Shown here piece after piece: positions 1-5,217 of a DNA stretch of 5,893 bases. Both the position numbers and the translations under genes were made by a program. Each line of letters opens with the position of its first letter. The stretch's first letter is position 1. The DNA comes from Brevundimonas sp. UBA4609 (GTDB lineage: Bacteria; Pseudomonadota; Alphaproteobacteria; Caulobacterales; Caulobacteraceae), in assembly GCA_002386585.1 (NCBI GenBank), contig DGIZ01000053.1:560-6452 (forward strand). Direction: 5' to 3'. Under the pieces are notes generated by a model. The model ran no database searches. It saw only the letters and a program-made list of their open reading frames with translations, and was not told the origin of the DNA.

Positions 1-525
1 CGCACCAGCCGCACCAGCGCCCTGTCCGAACTGCGCGACATCGCCGGTCGTCCGGTCGTCAGCCGCGGCCAGGTCTACGCCATCAGCCAGTCGGGCGTGC
101 TGCAGGTCATGGATCTGCGCAGCGGCCAGCCGAAGTGGTCCCTGCCCATCGTCGGGGTGAACCAGCCCCTGCCGGTCGGCGACGTCGTCTATGTCGTGTC
201 CCAGGCGGGCGAACTGACCGTGGTCAATCGCGAGACGGGCCAGGTCTACTGGACCCGCGACCTGAACGAGGGCCGCGTCCGCAAGGAAGGCGGCTTCCTG
301 GGCTTCGGCAAGCGCACCGTGCGTCCGGTCTGGTCCGGCCCGATCCTGGCGTCGAACCGTCTGGTGCTGGTCAACTCGGACGGCGAAGCCGTGGCCTTTG
401 ATCCGAAGACGGGCGCGCAGACCGCCAGCCTGAAGTTGGGTTCGGCCGCCTATATCGCCCCGGCCGCCTACAACGGCGCCCTCTATGTCCTGACCGACAA
501 GGGCCAGCTGGTCAGCATCCGCTGA
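1..525 (+). CDS. bamB: BamB-like outer membrane protein assembly factor, C-terminal part (5' end outside window)
   Basis: The frame is open from base 1 to the TGA at 523-525, giving 174 visible residues with no start of its own, so this is the 3' part of a longer gene. It shows repeated propeller-blade units of the PQQ/WD-like type: a hydrophobic strand, 'VY' or 'LV', a 'G-x-L' turn, then 'D/N-x-x-(S/T)-G-Q-x-x-W'. Examples are the blades ending SGQPKW (residues about 41-46) and TGQVYW (about 78-83), followed by DPKTGAQ and a last strand ending QLVSIR. In BamB this eight-bladed propeller is an outer-membrane lipoprotein on the periplasmic side that helps BamA fold beta-barrel proteins; the lipobox would be upstream of the window. 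The der gene follows after 31 bases with no visible terminator, an arrangement that suggests co-transcription. Another PQQ-repeat protein is possible, but ending right before der and the weak propeller sequence favour BamB. Confidence 0.85.
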   Translation, partial: RTSRTSALSELRDIAGRPVVSRGQVYAISQSGVLQVMDLRSGQPKWSLPIVGVNQPLPVGDVVYVVSQAGELTVVNRETGQVYWTRDLNEGRVRKEGGFLGFGKRTVRPVWSGPILASNRLVLVNSDGEAVAFDPKTGAQTASLKLGSAAYIAPAAYNGALYVLTDKGQLVSIR

Positions 526-545
526 CCTTTTCACCGATTTAAGCT

Positions 546-551
546 AGAAGG
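546..551 (+). promoter_or_regulatory. Ribosome binding site of der
   Basis: AGAAGG lies 5 bases before the ATG at 557. It supports that start codon. The rest of the 31-base gap from the bamB stop holds no terminator-like hairpin. Confidence 0.6.
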
Positions 552-556
552 CCGAC

Positions 557-2182
557 ATGGCTCTGAAGGTCGCCATCGTCGGCCGCCCCAATGTGGGCAA
601 GTCGACACTGTTCAATCGTCTCGTCGGCAAGCGCCTTGCGCTGGTCGATGATCGCCCCGGCGTGACCCGCGACCGCCGCTACGCCGACGGCGTGATCGGC
701 GACATGGATCTGACCCTGATCGACACCGCGGGGTATGAGGACGTCACCGACGAGAGCCTGGAAGCCCGGATGCGCGAGCAGACCGAGGCGGCGATCGAGG
801 ACGCGGACCTGATCCTGTTCATGATGGACGCGCGCGAAGGCGTGACCTCGCTGGACCGCATCTTCGCTGACCGCCTGCGCAAGGTGCATAAGCCCGTCGT
901 TCTGCTGGCCAACAAGTCCGAAAGCCGCGAGAGCGGCGGCGGCGTGGGCGAGGCGCACGGCCTGGGCTTCGGCGAACCGGTGCCGATCTCGGCCGAGCAC
1001 GGCGAGGGCATGGCCGACCTGTATCAGGCGATCCTGGCCGCCTCGGAAGACATCTTCATTGAGGAAGTCGACGAGCCGGAAAAACCGATCCGCATTGCGG
1101 TCATCGGCCGTCCGAACGCGGGCAAGTCGACCCTGATCAACCGCCTGATCGGCGATGATCGCCTGCTGACCGGACCCGAAGCCGGGATCACGCGCGATTC
1201 CATCTCGGTGGACTGGGTCTGGGAAGGCCGCAACATCCGCCTGATCGACACCGCCGGGATGCGCCGCAAGGCTCGCGTCCAGGAAAAGCTGGAAAAGCTG
1301 TCGGTCGCCGACACCATCCGCGCCATCACCTTCGCCGAGGTGGTGATCATGGTGATGGACAAGGACGACGCCTTCGACACCCAGGACCTGCAACTGGCCG
1401 ACCTGGTCGAGCGGGAAGGGCGGGCGCTGGTCTATGTCGCCGCCAAATGGGACCTGGAGGAAGAGCCGCAGTCCCGTCTGGCCGAGCTGAAGCGCCTGGC
1501 GGACGACAAGCTGCCGCAGCTGCGCGGTTCGCCCTTCGTGGCCCTGTCCTCGTTCAACGGACGCGGCGTCGAGCGGCTGATGCCGGCCGTGCTTCAGGCC
1601 TATGACACCTGGTCGGTGAAGGTGAAGACCCGCGACCTGAACGACTGGCTGTCGCTGGCGACCCAGAGGCACCCGCCGCCCGCCGTGGACGGCAAGCGCA
1701 TCAAGCCGAAATATGTGGCGCAGACCAAGGCGCGTCCTCCGACGTTCGTGCTGTTCGCCAGCCGCGCCTCGGCCATGCCGGACCACTACAAGCGCTATCT
1801 GATCAACTCGATCCGCGAGAGCTTCGACTTGCCGGGCACGCCGATCCGCCTGACGGTCAAGTCGGGCTCGGCCAACCCCTATGCCGACGGCGGGGCCAAG
1901 TCGGGGCCGGAGCGCTTCAAGGGCGACGCCAAGACCGCGCCGCGCCGCGTACTGAAGGCCGAGAAGGAAGAGAAGCTGTCCAACCTGCCCGGCAAGGCGC
2001 TGGAGCAGAAGGCCAAGGCCGGCATCAAGCCCAAGGTGAAGCCTCTGGGCGGGCTGAAGGCCAGCGCGTCGAAGAAGTCGGGGACCAACGCCTTCGTCGG
2101 CAAGGGCGCGCGCGGCGGCGCCCGCCAGGTGTCGCGCTCGGGTCGCGTCCGCACGGGACAGAAGGGCGGCGCCAAGCGCTGA
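557..2182 (+). CDS. der: Ribosome assembly GTPase Der (EngA), with long basic C-terminal tail
   Basis: 541 residues with two tandem Ras-like GTPase domains and a KH-like domain, the architecture unique to Der, an essential GTPase in 50S ribosomal subunit maturation in the cytoplasm. Domain 1 (about 4-165) has P-loop GRPNVGKS (9-16), switch I GVTRD (35-39), DTAG (56-59) and NKSE (119-122). Domain 2 (about 178-350) has P-loop GRPNAGKS (184-191), GITRD (210-214), DTAGM (231-235) and AKWD (296-299). The KH-like domain spans about 355-437. The two guanine-specificity (G4) motifs differ from the canonical N-K-x-D: the first ends in Glu, the second has Ala in place of Asn. After the KH domain there is a tail of about 100 residues rich in Lys, Arg, Gly and Ala, making the protein roughly 50 residues longer than the 490-residue E. 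coli protein; the tail is likely disordered and RNA-binding (inference). The start is fixed by the AGAAGG site and by alignment of the first beta strand. Confidence 0.97.
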   Translation: MALKVAIVGRPNVGKSTLFNRLVGKRLALVDDRPGVTRDRRYADGVIGDMDLTLIDTAGYEDVTDESLEARMREQTEAAIEDADLILFMMDAREGVTSLDRIFADRLRKVHKPVVLLANKSESRESGGGVGEAHGLGFGEPVPISAEHGEGMADLYQAILAASEDIFIEEVDEPEKPIRIAVIGRPNAGKSTLINRLIGDDRLLTGPEAGITRDSISVDWVWEGRNIRLIDTAGMRRKARVQEKLEKLSVADTIRAITFAEVVIMVMDKDDAFDTQDLQLADLVEREGRALVYVAAKWDLEEEPQSRLAELKRLADDKLPQLRGSPFVALSSFNGRGVERLMPAVLQAYDTWSVKVKTRDLNDWLSLATQRHPPPAVDGKRIKPKYVAQTKARPPTFVLFASRASAMPDHYKRYLINSIRESFDLPGTPIRLTVKSGSANPYADGGAKSGPERFKGDAKTAPRRVLKAEKEEKLSNLPGKALEQKAKAGIKPKVKPLGGLKASASKKSGTNAFVGKGARGGARQVSRSGRVRTGQKGGAKR

Positions 2183-2192
2183 TTCCCTGACG

Positions 2193-2218
2193 GGAACCTT
2201 TGCCCGGCTTTTGACGTC
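2193..2218 (+). promoter_or_regulatory. Putative ECF-type promoter upstream of the sigma factor gene
   Basis: GGAAC at 2193-2197 is followed after 17 bases by CGTC at 2215-2218. This resembles promoters of alphaproteobacterial ECF sigma factors (GGAAC, 16-17 bases, then CGTT or similar). A transcript would begin near 2225, leaving a leader of about 25 bases before the ATG at 2249. The -35 element lies in a small inverted repeat, TTCCC (2183-2187) and GGGAA (2192-2196). The octamer ACGGGAAC here (2190-2197) recurs at 2948-2955. Seen: the motifs and spacing. Inferred: that they work as a promoter and are recognised by the neighbouring sigma factor. Confidence 0.45.
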
Positions 2219-2229
2219 AGTTGAGGCGC

Positions 2230-2246
2230 AGGAGGCGGATGAAGGG
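2230..2246 (+). promoter_or_regulatory. Ribosome binding region of the sigma factor gene (ambiguous spacing)
   Basis: Two Shine-Dalgarno-like stretches precede the ATG at 2249: AGGAGG at 2230-2235, which is 13 bases away (long), and GAAGGG at 2241-2246, which is only 2 bases away (short). An in-frame TGA at 2240-2242 rules out any start further upstream, so 2249 is the earliest possible start. An out-of-frame ATG at 2239-2241 sits closer to AGGAGG and could compete for ribosomes. Confidence 0.4.
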
Positions 2247-2248
2247 TC

Positions 2249-2971
2249 ATGAAGCACGCGCGCATCGACTATGTCGCCCTGACGACGCCCGACCTGGTCG
2301 GACGGGCGCAGGGCGGCGACCCCGAGGCCTTCCGCGCCATCATGCAGCGGGCCAACCAGCGGCTGTTCCGCGTCGCCCGGGCGGTCCTGCACGATGAGAG
2401 CGAGGCCGAGGACGCGCTGCAGGACGCCTATGTGCGCGCCTTCCTGGGCATCGGCCGATTTCGCGGCGAAGCGGACATCGTCACCTGGCTGACCCGGATC
2501 GTGCTGAACGAGGCGCGCGGCCGCCTGCGCCGACGCCGCCCCTTCGCGGCGCTGGAGGCGGTGGAGACGGCGCAGACGACGACGGGCGAGATCATCCTGT
2601 TTCCCGGCGCGGCGTTCGACCCTGGGCCGGAGAGCGATGCGGCCCGAAGCCAGATCCGCAGCCTGATCGAACAGGCGGTGGACGACCTGCCGCCCGCCTT
2701 TCGCGCCGTCTTCATCATGCGCGACATCGAGGGGTGCTCGATCGAGGAGACGGCGGCGGGCCTGGGACTCAAGCCCGAGACGGTGAAGACCCGACTGCAT
2801 CGCGCGCGTCGCCTGTTGCGTCAGGCGCTGGACGAGCGAGTGTCGGCCTGTTTGATCGGCTCCTTCCCGTTTCTGGGCGCCCGTTGCCGCCGAATGTCGG
2901 ATCGGGTGCTGACCCGGCTGGCGCGCGTGCAGCCGACGAAACCGGAAACGGGAACTTTATCCGGGGGCTGA
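2249..2971 (+). CDS. ECF-type RNA polymerase sigma factor with two-cysteine C-terminal extension
   Basis: 240 residues. Region sigma-2 spans about 14-92, with the core-binding segment DALQDAYVRAF (55-65) and the promoter-melting segment around FRGEADIVTWLTRIVLNEAR (71-90). A linker (about 95-130) leads to region sigma-4 (about 132-192), whose helix-turn-helix includes SIEETAAGLGLKPETVKTRL (164-183) and which reads the -35 element. There is no sigma-1.1 or sigma-3 domain, which defines the ECF group. After sigma-4 comes an extension of about 48 residues containing the segment FPFLGARC and two cysteines (201 and 213). Typical ECF factors end shortly after sigma-4, and I see no anti-sigma gene beside it, so the extension may regulate activity (inference). 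Downstream lie DUF4142 and cupredoxin genes on the same strand, the likely targets. The last codons overlap a promoter-like element for the DUF4142 gene. The family call is secure; the stimulus and the exact ECF subgroup are not known from sequence. Confidence 0.92.
   Translation: MKHARIDYVALTTPDLVGRAQGGDPEAFRAIMQRANQRLFRVARAVLHDESEAEDALQDAYVRAFLGIGRFRGEADIVTWLTRIVLNEARGRLRRRRPFAALEAVETAQTTTGEIILFPGAAFDPGPESDAARSQIRSLIEQAVDDLPPAFRAVFIMRDIEGCSIEETAAGLGLKPETVKTRLHRARRLLRQALDERVSACLIGSFPFLGARCRRMSDRVLTRLARVQPTKPETGTLSGG
2864..2954 (+). repeat. Imperfect inverted repeat within the 3' end of the sigma factor gene
   Basis: Bases 2864-2876 (TTCCCGTTTCTGG) can pair with 2942-2954 (CCGGAAACGGGAA): ten contiguous Watson-Crick pairs, one G-T (G-U in RNA) pair, then two more pairs, enclosing 65 bases. 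The right arm contains the GGGAA of the promoter-like element before the DUF4142 gene. Both arms are also coding sequence (the FPFLG segment and the KPETGT tail of the sigma factor), so the match could be incidental. Confidence 0.4.
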
Positions 2972-2976
2972 TGCTC
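2950..2976 (+). promoter_or_regulatory. Putative ECF-type promoter for the DUF4142-cupredoxin pair
   Basis: GGGAAC at 2950-2955 lies within the last codons of the sigma factor gene. The octamer ACGGGAAC (2948-2955) is identical to that at 2190-2197, and TTT and CCGG follow at similar positions. Seventeen bases downstream of GGAAC is GCTC (2973-2976), a weak match to the CGTC of the first copy, so the -10 part is uncertain. A start near 2984 would give a leader of about 40 bases. Read-through from the sigma gene is also possible because the gap to the next gene is only 54 bases. Confidence 0.35.
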
Positions 2977-2987
2977 CAATGTCCCGA

Positions 2988-3006
2988 CGGCGGCGCTGGG
3001 CCGCCG
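2988..3006 (+). other. GC-rich stem-loop in the leader of the DUF4142 gene
   Basis: CGGCGGC (2988-2994) pairs perfectly with GCCGCCG (3000-3006) around a 5-base loop, a 7-bp all-GC stem. It ends 5 bases before the GAGGAG ribosome binding site. No T-run follows, so it does not look like an intrinsic terminator. It could stabilise the message, tune translation, or mark a weak attenuation point between the sigma gene and its neighbours. Confidence 0.45.
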
Positions 3007-3011
3007 CGACA

Positions 3012-3017
3012 GAGGAG
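3012..3017 (+). promoter_or_regulatory. Ribosome binding site of the DUF4142 gene
   Basis: GAGGAG lies 8 bases before the ATG at 3026. It is the strongest ribosome binding site in the window and fixes the start, which also places a signal peptide at the N-terminus. Confidence 0.7.
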
Positions 3018-3025
3018 ACCGAGCC

Positions 3026-3571
3026 ATGTTCAAGTGTCTTTTCGTGGTTGGAGCCCTGGCGTCGGCGCCGTTATCGGCGGCTCAGGCCCAAAGCCATCCG
3101 CAGGCGTCGGCGCCCGCCGCCCAGCCCAGCGACCCCCAGATCGCGCACATCGCCTATACGGCGGGGCAGTTGGACATAGAGGCGGCGGATCAGGCGCTGG
3201 CCAAATCGACCAATGCCGAGGTCCGGGCCTTCGCGGAGACCATGAAGCGCGACCACGCGGCGGTGAACGAGCAGGCCATGGCCCTGGTGAAGAAGCTGAA
3301 CGTGACGCCCGAGGCCAATGCGACCTCGACCGCCCTGACCGAGGCGGCGGCGCGCGAACGGGAGAGGCTGTCGGGGCTGTCGGGCATGGCCTTCGACAGG
3401 GCCTATATCGACAATGAGGTCGCTTTTCACCGCACGGTCAACGAAGCCCTGCGCGGGACGCTGATCCCCGGCGCGCGCAACGCTGAACTGAAGGCCTTGC
3501 TGGAACGCGGTCTGGCGCTGTTCCAGGAGCATCAGGCCCACGCCGAGCAGTTGGCCCGTCATGTCCGTTGA
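3026..3571 (+). CDS. Secreted DUF4142 (ferritin-like, four-helix) protein
   Basis: 181 residues. The N-terminus (Lys3, then a hydrophobic stretch, residues 5-18) is a Sec signal peptide with a likely AQA cleavage site after Ala21; a Cys at position 4 is too early to be a lipobox. The mature part begins with an Ala/Pro/Gln-rich linker (22-36) and then a helical DUF4142 domain (about 37-178). Family hallmarks are the segment FAETMKRDHAAVNEQ (69-83), the segment FDRAYIDNEVAFHRTVNEAL (123-142), and the C-terminal FQEHQAHAEQL (166-176). Conserved Glu, Asp and His residues (such as E71, H77, H135, E140, H169, H172) fall on predicted helices, but metal binding is unproven for this family. The protein should be periplasmic. 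It overlaps the next gene by 11 bases, so the two are co-translated and may act together. Its biochemical function is unknown; the neighbouring sigma factor and copper protein suggest a stress or metal-related role (inference). Confidence 0.9.
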   Translation: MFKCLFVVGALASAPLSAAQAQSHPQASAPAAQPSDPQIAHIAYTAGQLDIEAADQALAKSTNAEVRAFAETMKRDHAAVNEQAMALVKKLNVTPEANATSTALTEAAARERERLSGLSGMAFDRAYIDNEVAFHRTVNEALRGTLIPGARNAELKALLERGLALFQEHQAHAEQLARHVR

Positions 3572-3911
3572 TCAGGGGAAGGGCGAGCGCTCTCGGCGCG
3601 AGGTTCTGGCGTCGGCCGCAATCCTGACCCTCGCCGCAGCCTGGCCGGCCCGCGCCGCCGGGCGGCGGCATGTCGTCGTGATCGACAAGATGGCCTTCGG
3701 AGCGCCGCCGTCGGGCGTGAAGGTCGGCGATACGATCACCTGGACCAACCGGGACATCGTTCGACATACGGCGACGGCGCGGAACGGGGCTTTCGACCTG
3801 GATCTTCCGCCCGGAGCTTCGGCGTCGGCGGTGATGGGCCGGGCCGGCGCCGTTCCCTACTACTGCCGCTATCACCCGGCGATGCGTGGCGAGATCAGCG
3901 TGGGGGTCTAG
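3561..3911 (+). CDS. Tat-exported small cupredoxin (type-1 copper protein, plastocyanin/amicyanin-like)
   Basis: 116 residues. The N-terminus has a twin-arginine motif, SRREVLA (11-17), a hydrophobic core (18-28) and a cleavage site near ARA (after 32), so it is exported to the periplasm by the Tat pathway, probably folded. The mature part of about 84 residues is a minimal cupredoxin: strands with the segment VKVGDTITWTNRD (53-65), then copper ligand His69, then the C-terminal ligand loop C102-R-Y-H105-P-A-M108. All four type-1 copper ligands (His, Cys, His, Met) are present, so it probably carries a blue copper centre and transfers single electrons or binds copper. No Shine-Dalgarno sequence precedes its ATG, and it starts within the end of the DUF4142 gene (11-base overlap), so translation is probably coupled. 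Its stop lies inside the end of the convergent membrane protein gene. The redox partner is not evident in the window. Confidence 0.92.
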   Translation: MSVDQGKGERSRREVLASAAILTLAAAWPARAAGRRHVVVIDKMAFGAPPSGVKVGDTITWTNRDIVRHTATARNGAFDLDLPPGASASAVMGRAGAVPYYCRYHPAMRGEISVGV

Positions 3912-5211
3912 CCTGTTCCGACTCGTCGCCCAGCACGAGTTTCAGCGCCAGGGCGACCACGATGACCCAGCGCAGTTCGTGCCAGTTCATGGCGATGCTT
4001 TCGCTGAGCATGGTGAAGGTGAAGGACACCATCATCGGCAGGGCCAGCCAGCCGCCGGGACTGGCGTAGGCGGCCCACAGGGACTGCGCCCAGATCTGCA
4101 CCAGCCACAGGGCGAACAGGATCACGCCGCCCAGGCCCAGGGCGATGTAGATCTCGAGCCAGCCGCTGTGGGCGTTGGCCGGCAGGAAGTGGGCCTGATG
4201 CCCGATCCAGGCCTTGGGGCCGGTGAAGCTGGGGTCGTCCCATACGGCGCCGTAGCCGAAGCCGCGCCAGGGGTGTTCGGACATCTGCTCCATGATGCCG
4301 GACCAGATCTCGGTGCGCCCGGTCAGGGTGGCGTCCTTGCCCAGAAGCTCCAGCACCACGTCCGTCTCGGTCGCGATCAGCAGGCCTGCGCCGATGACGA
4401 CCACGACCGCCAGCCAGGTGGCGATGATGGCGCGTAACGGGCCGGACTTCACCACGGCCACGAAGCCCATGGCGCTGAGCGACAGCAGCAGCACCAGCAA
4501 GGCGGTCTTCGAGGTCGACAGAATGACCAGGGCCATCGATACGACCGCCAGGCCGAACCAGAGCTTGCGCCGTTCGGGAACCATGATTCCGGCGGCCAGC
4601 AGGAAGATGGTGGTCTGGACCATGACATGGCCGAGGCCGTTCTTCTCGAGCCAGAGGCCGCGCCAGGCGCCGGGGAAGATCTCCTGCATCCGGCCGAAGT
4701 CGGGCAGCAGCGCGCCGAGCAGGAAGGAAATGACGGCCAGGGCGCCGAGCGTTCCGGCCACGATTTCCGTCAAGGTCCGCCAACTCCACCGGGAAGCCAG
4801 GGCGACGCCGCCCAGGGTGGTGAACAGCAGGGCCGGAATCCGCCGCGCCGTCAGATCCGGCATGATCGACCAGAAATAGGTCGCCGCCGTCAGCAGCAGA
4901 AGGGCGATCAGCAGGGGAGAGCGCGCCATGCCCCGGACCGCGCGGTCGGGCCTCATGCAGACCAGCACGAGGGCCATCAGATAGGCGGGGTAGTAGAAGT
5001 TCCTGAGGAAGTCGGCCGACCGCGCGCCGTAGTTGGTCAGCGGGGCGCCCCAGAAACTGACATAGGTCAGGATCAGGCCGACCGAGGTCGCGAACGCCAC
5101 GATGTCGACCAGCGGCGCCGCGCGGATCAGGGGGGCGGCCCGAGAGGCGGCCGGAGAAACGGGCAGGGGCGCCCGGCTCCGCATCGCTGACGCCTGATCC
5201 CCCCCCTGCAT
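3895..5211 (-). CDS. O-antigen ligase / exopolysaccharide polymerase-like membrane protein (Wzy_C, ExoQ-like)
   Basis: 438 residues with roughly 11-12 hydrophobic segments (for example 33-52, 98-115, 146-168, 195-211, 216-233, 236-256, 258-282, 351-373, 413-427), an inner-membrane protein. Family signatures are WLEKNGLGH (187-195), STSKTALL (232-239), and a long periplasmic loop (about 283-350) with GRTEIW (298-303), HPWRGFGYG (313-321) and NAHSGWLEI (346-354). These match the Wzy_C/ExoQ group, which polymerises or ligates lipid-linked sugar repeats in the periplasm; substrate cannot be told from sequence. The start is uncertain. The ATG at 5211 lies 6 bases after the stop of the upstream reductase gene but lacks a clear ribosome binding site. 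A second in-frame ATG at 5184 (Met10) follows an eight-G run by 14 bases and would give 429 residues. Close spacing suggests co-transcription with the reductase gene. No glycosyltransferase, flippase or other capsule gene is in view. Confidence 0.87.
   Translation of the reverse strand: MQGGDQASAMRSRAPLPVSPAASRAAPLIRAAPLVDIVAFATSVGLILTYVSFWGAPLTNYGARSADFLRNFYYPAYLMALVLVCMRPDRAVRGMARSPLLIALLLLTAATYFWSIMPDLTARRIPALLFTTLGGVALASRWSWRTLTEIVAGTLGALAVISFLLGALLPDFGRMQEIFPGAWRGLWLEKNGLGHVMVQTTIFLLAAGIMVPERRKLWFGLAVVSMALVILSTSKTALLVLLLSLSAMGFVAVVKSGPLRAIIATWLAVVVVIGAGLLIATETDVVLELLGKDATLTGRTEIWSGIMEQMSEHPWRGFGYGAVWDDPSFTGPKAWIGHQAHFLPANAHSGWLEIYIALGLGGVILFALWLVQIWAQSLWAAYASPGGWLALPMMVSFTFTMLSESIAMNWHELRWVIVVALALKLVLGDESEQARPPR
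5199..5206 (-). repeat. Eight-base homopolymer (G8 on the coding strand) at the start of the ligase/polymerase gene
   Basis: A run of eight C on the + strand (G on the coding strand) lies within codons 3-5 counted from the ATG at 5211, and upstream of the alternative ATG at 5184. Slippage here would frameshift the protein if the first ATG is used, or alter the leader if the second is used. It is also a place where sequencing errors are common. Confidence 0.6.
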
Positions 5212-5217
5212 GGCGGG

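Noticed and set aside
97..525. ATG at 97 as the true start of the beta-propeller gene.
   Set aside because: The frame is open to base 1 with propeller-type sequence upstream of this ATG, which falls in the middle of a blade strand.
2183..2200. Inverted repeat TTCCC/GGGAA after der as an intrinsic terminator.
   Set aside because: The stem is only 5 bp and is followed by CCTTTG, not a T-run. Its right arm is better explained as part of the GGAAC promoter-like element.
539..2800. A 753-codon open frame on the minus strand, antisense to der and the sigma factor gene.
   Set aside because: It is a by-product of GC-rich codon use on the plus strand. The translation is Arg/Gly/Gln/Leu-rich without any recognisable domain, and it spans two clearly real genes.
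2734..3417. A 227-codon plus-strand frame bridging the sigma and DUF4142 genes.
   Set aside because: It is rich in Gly, Arg and Ala with no motif, and lies out of frame over two well-supported genes. I considered whether it hid an anti-sigma factor, but no zinc-binding or membrane signature is present.
3886..4437. Plus-strand frame following the cupredoxin gene.
   Set aside because: It is low-complexity Gly/Gln/Ala/Asp-rich sequence antisense to the conserved C-terminal half of the membrane protein, so I treat it as a shadow.
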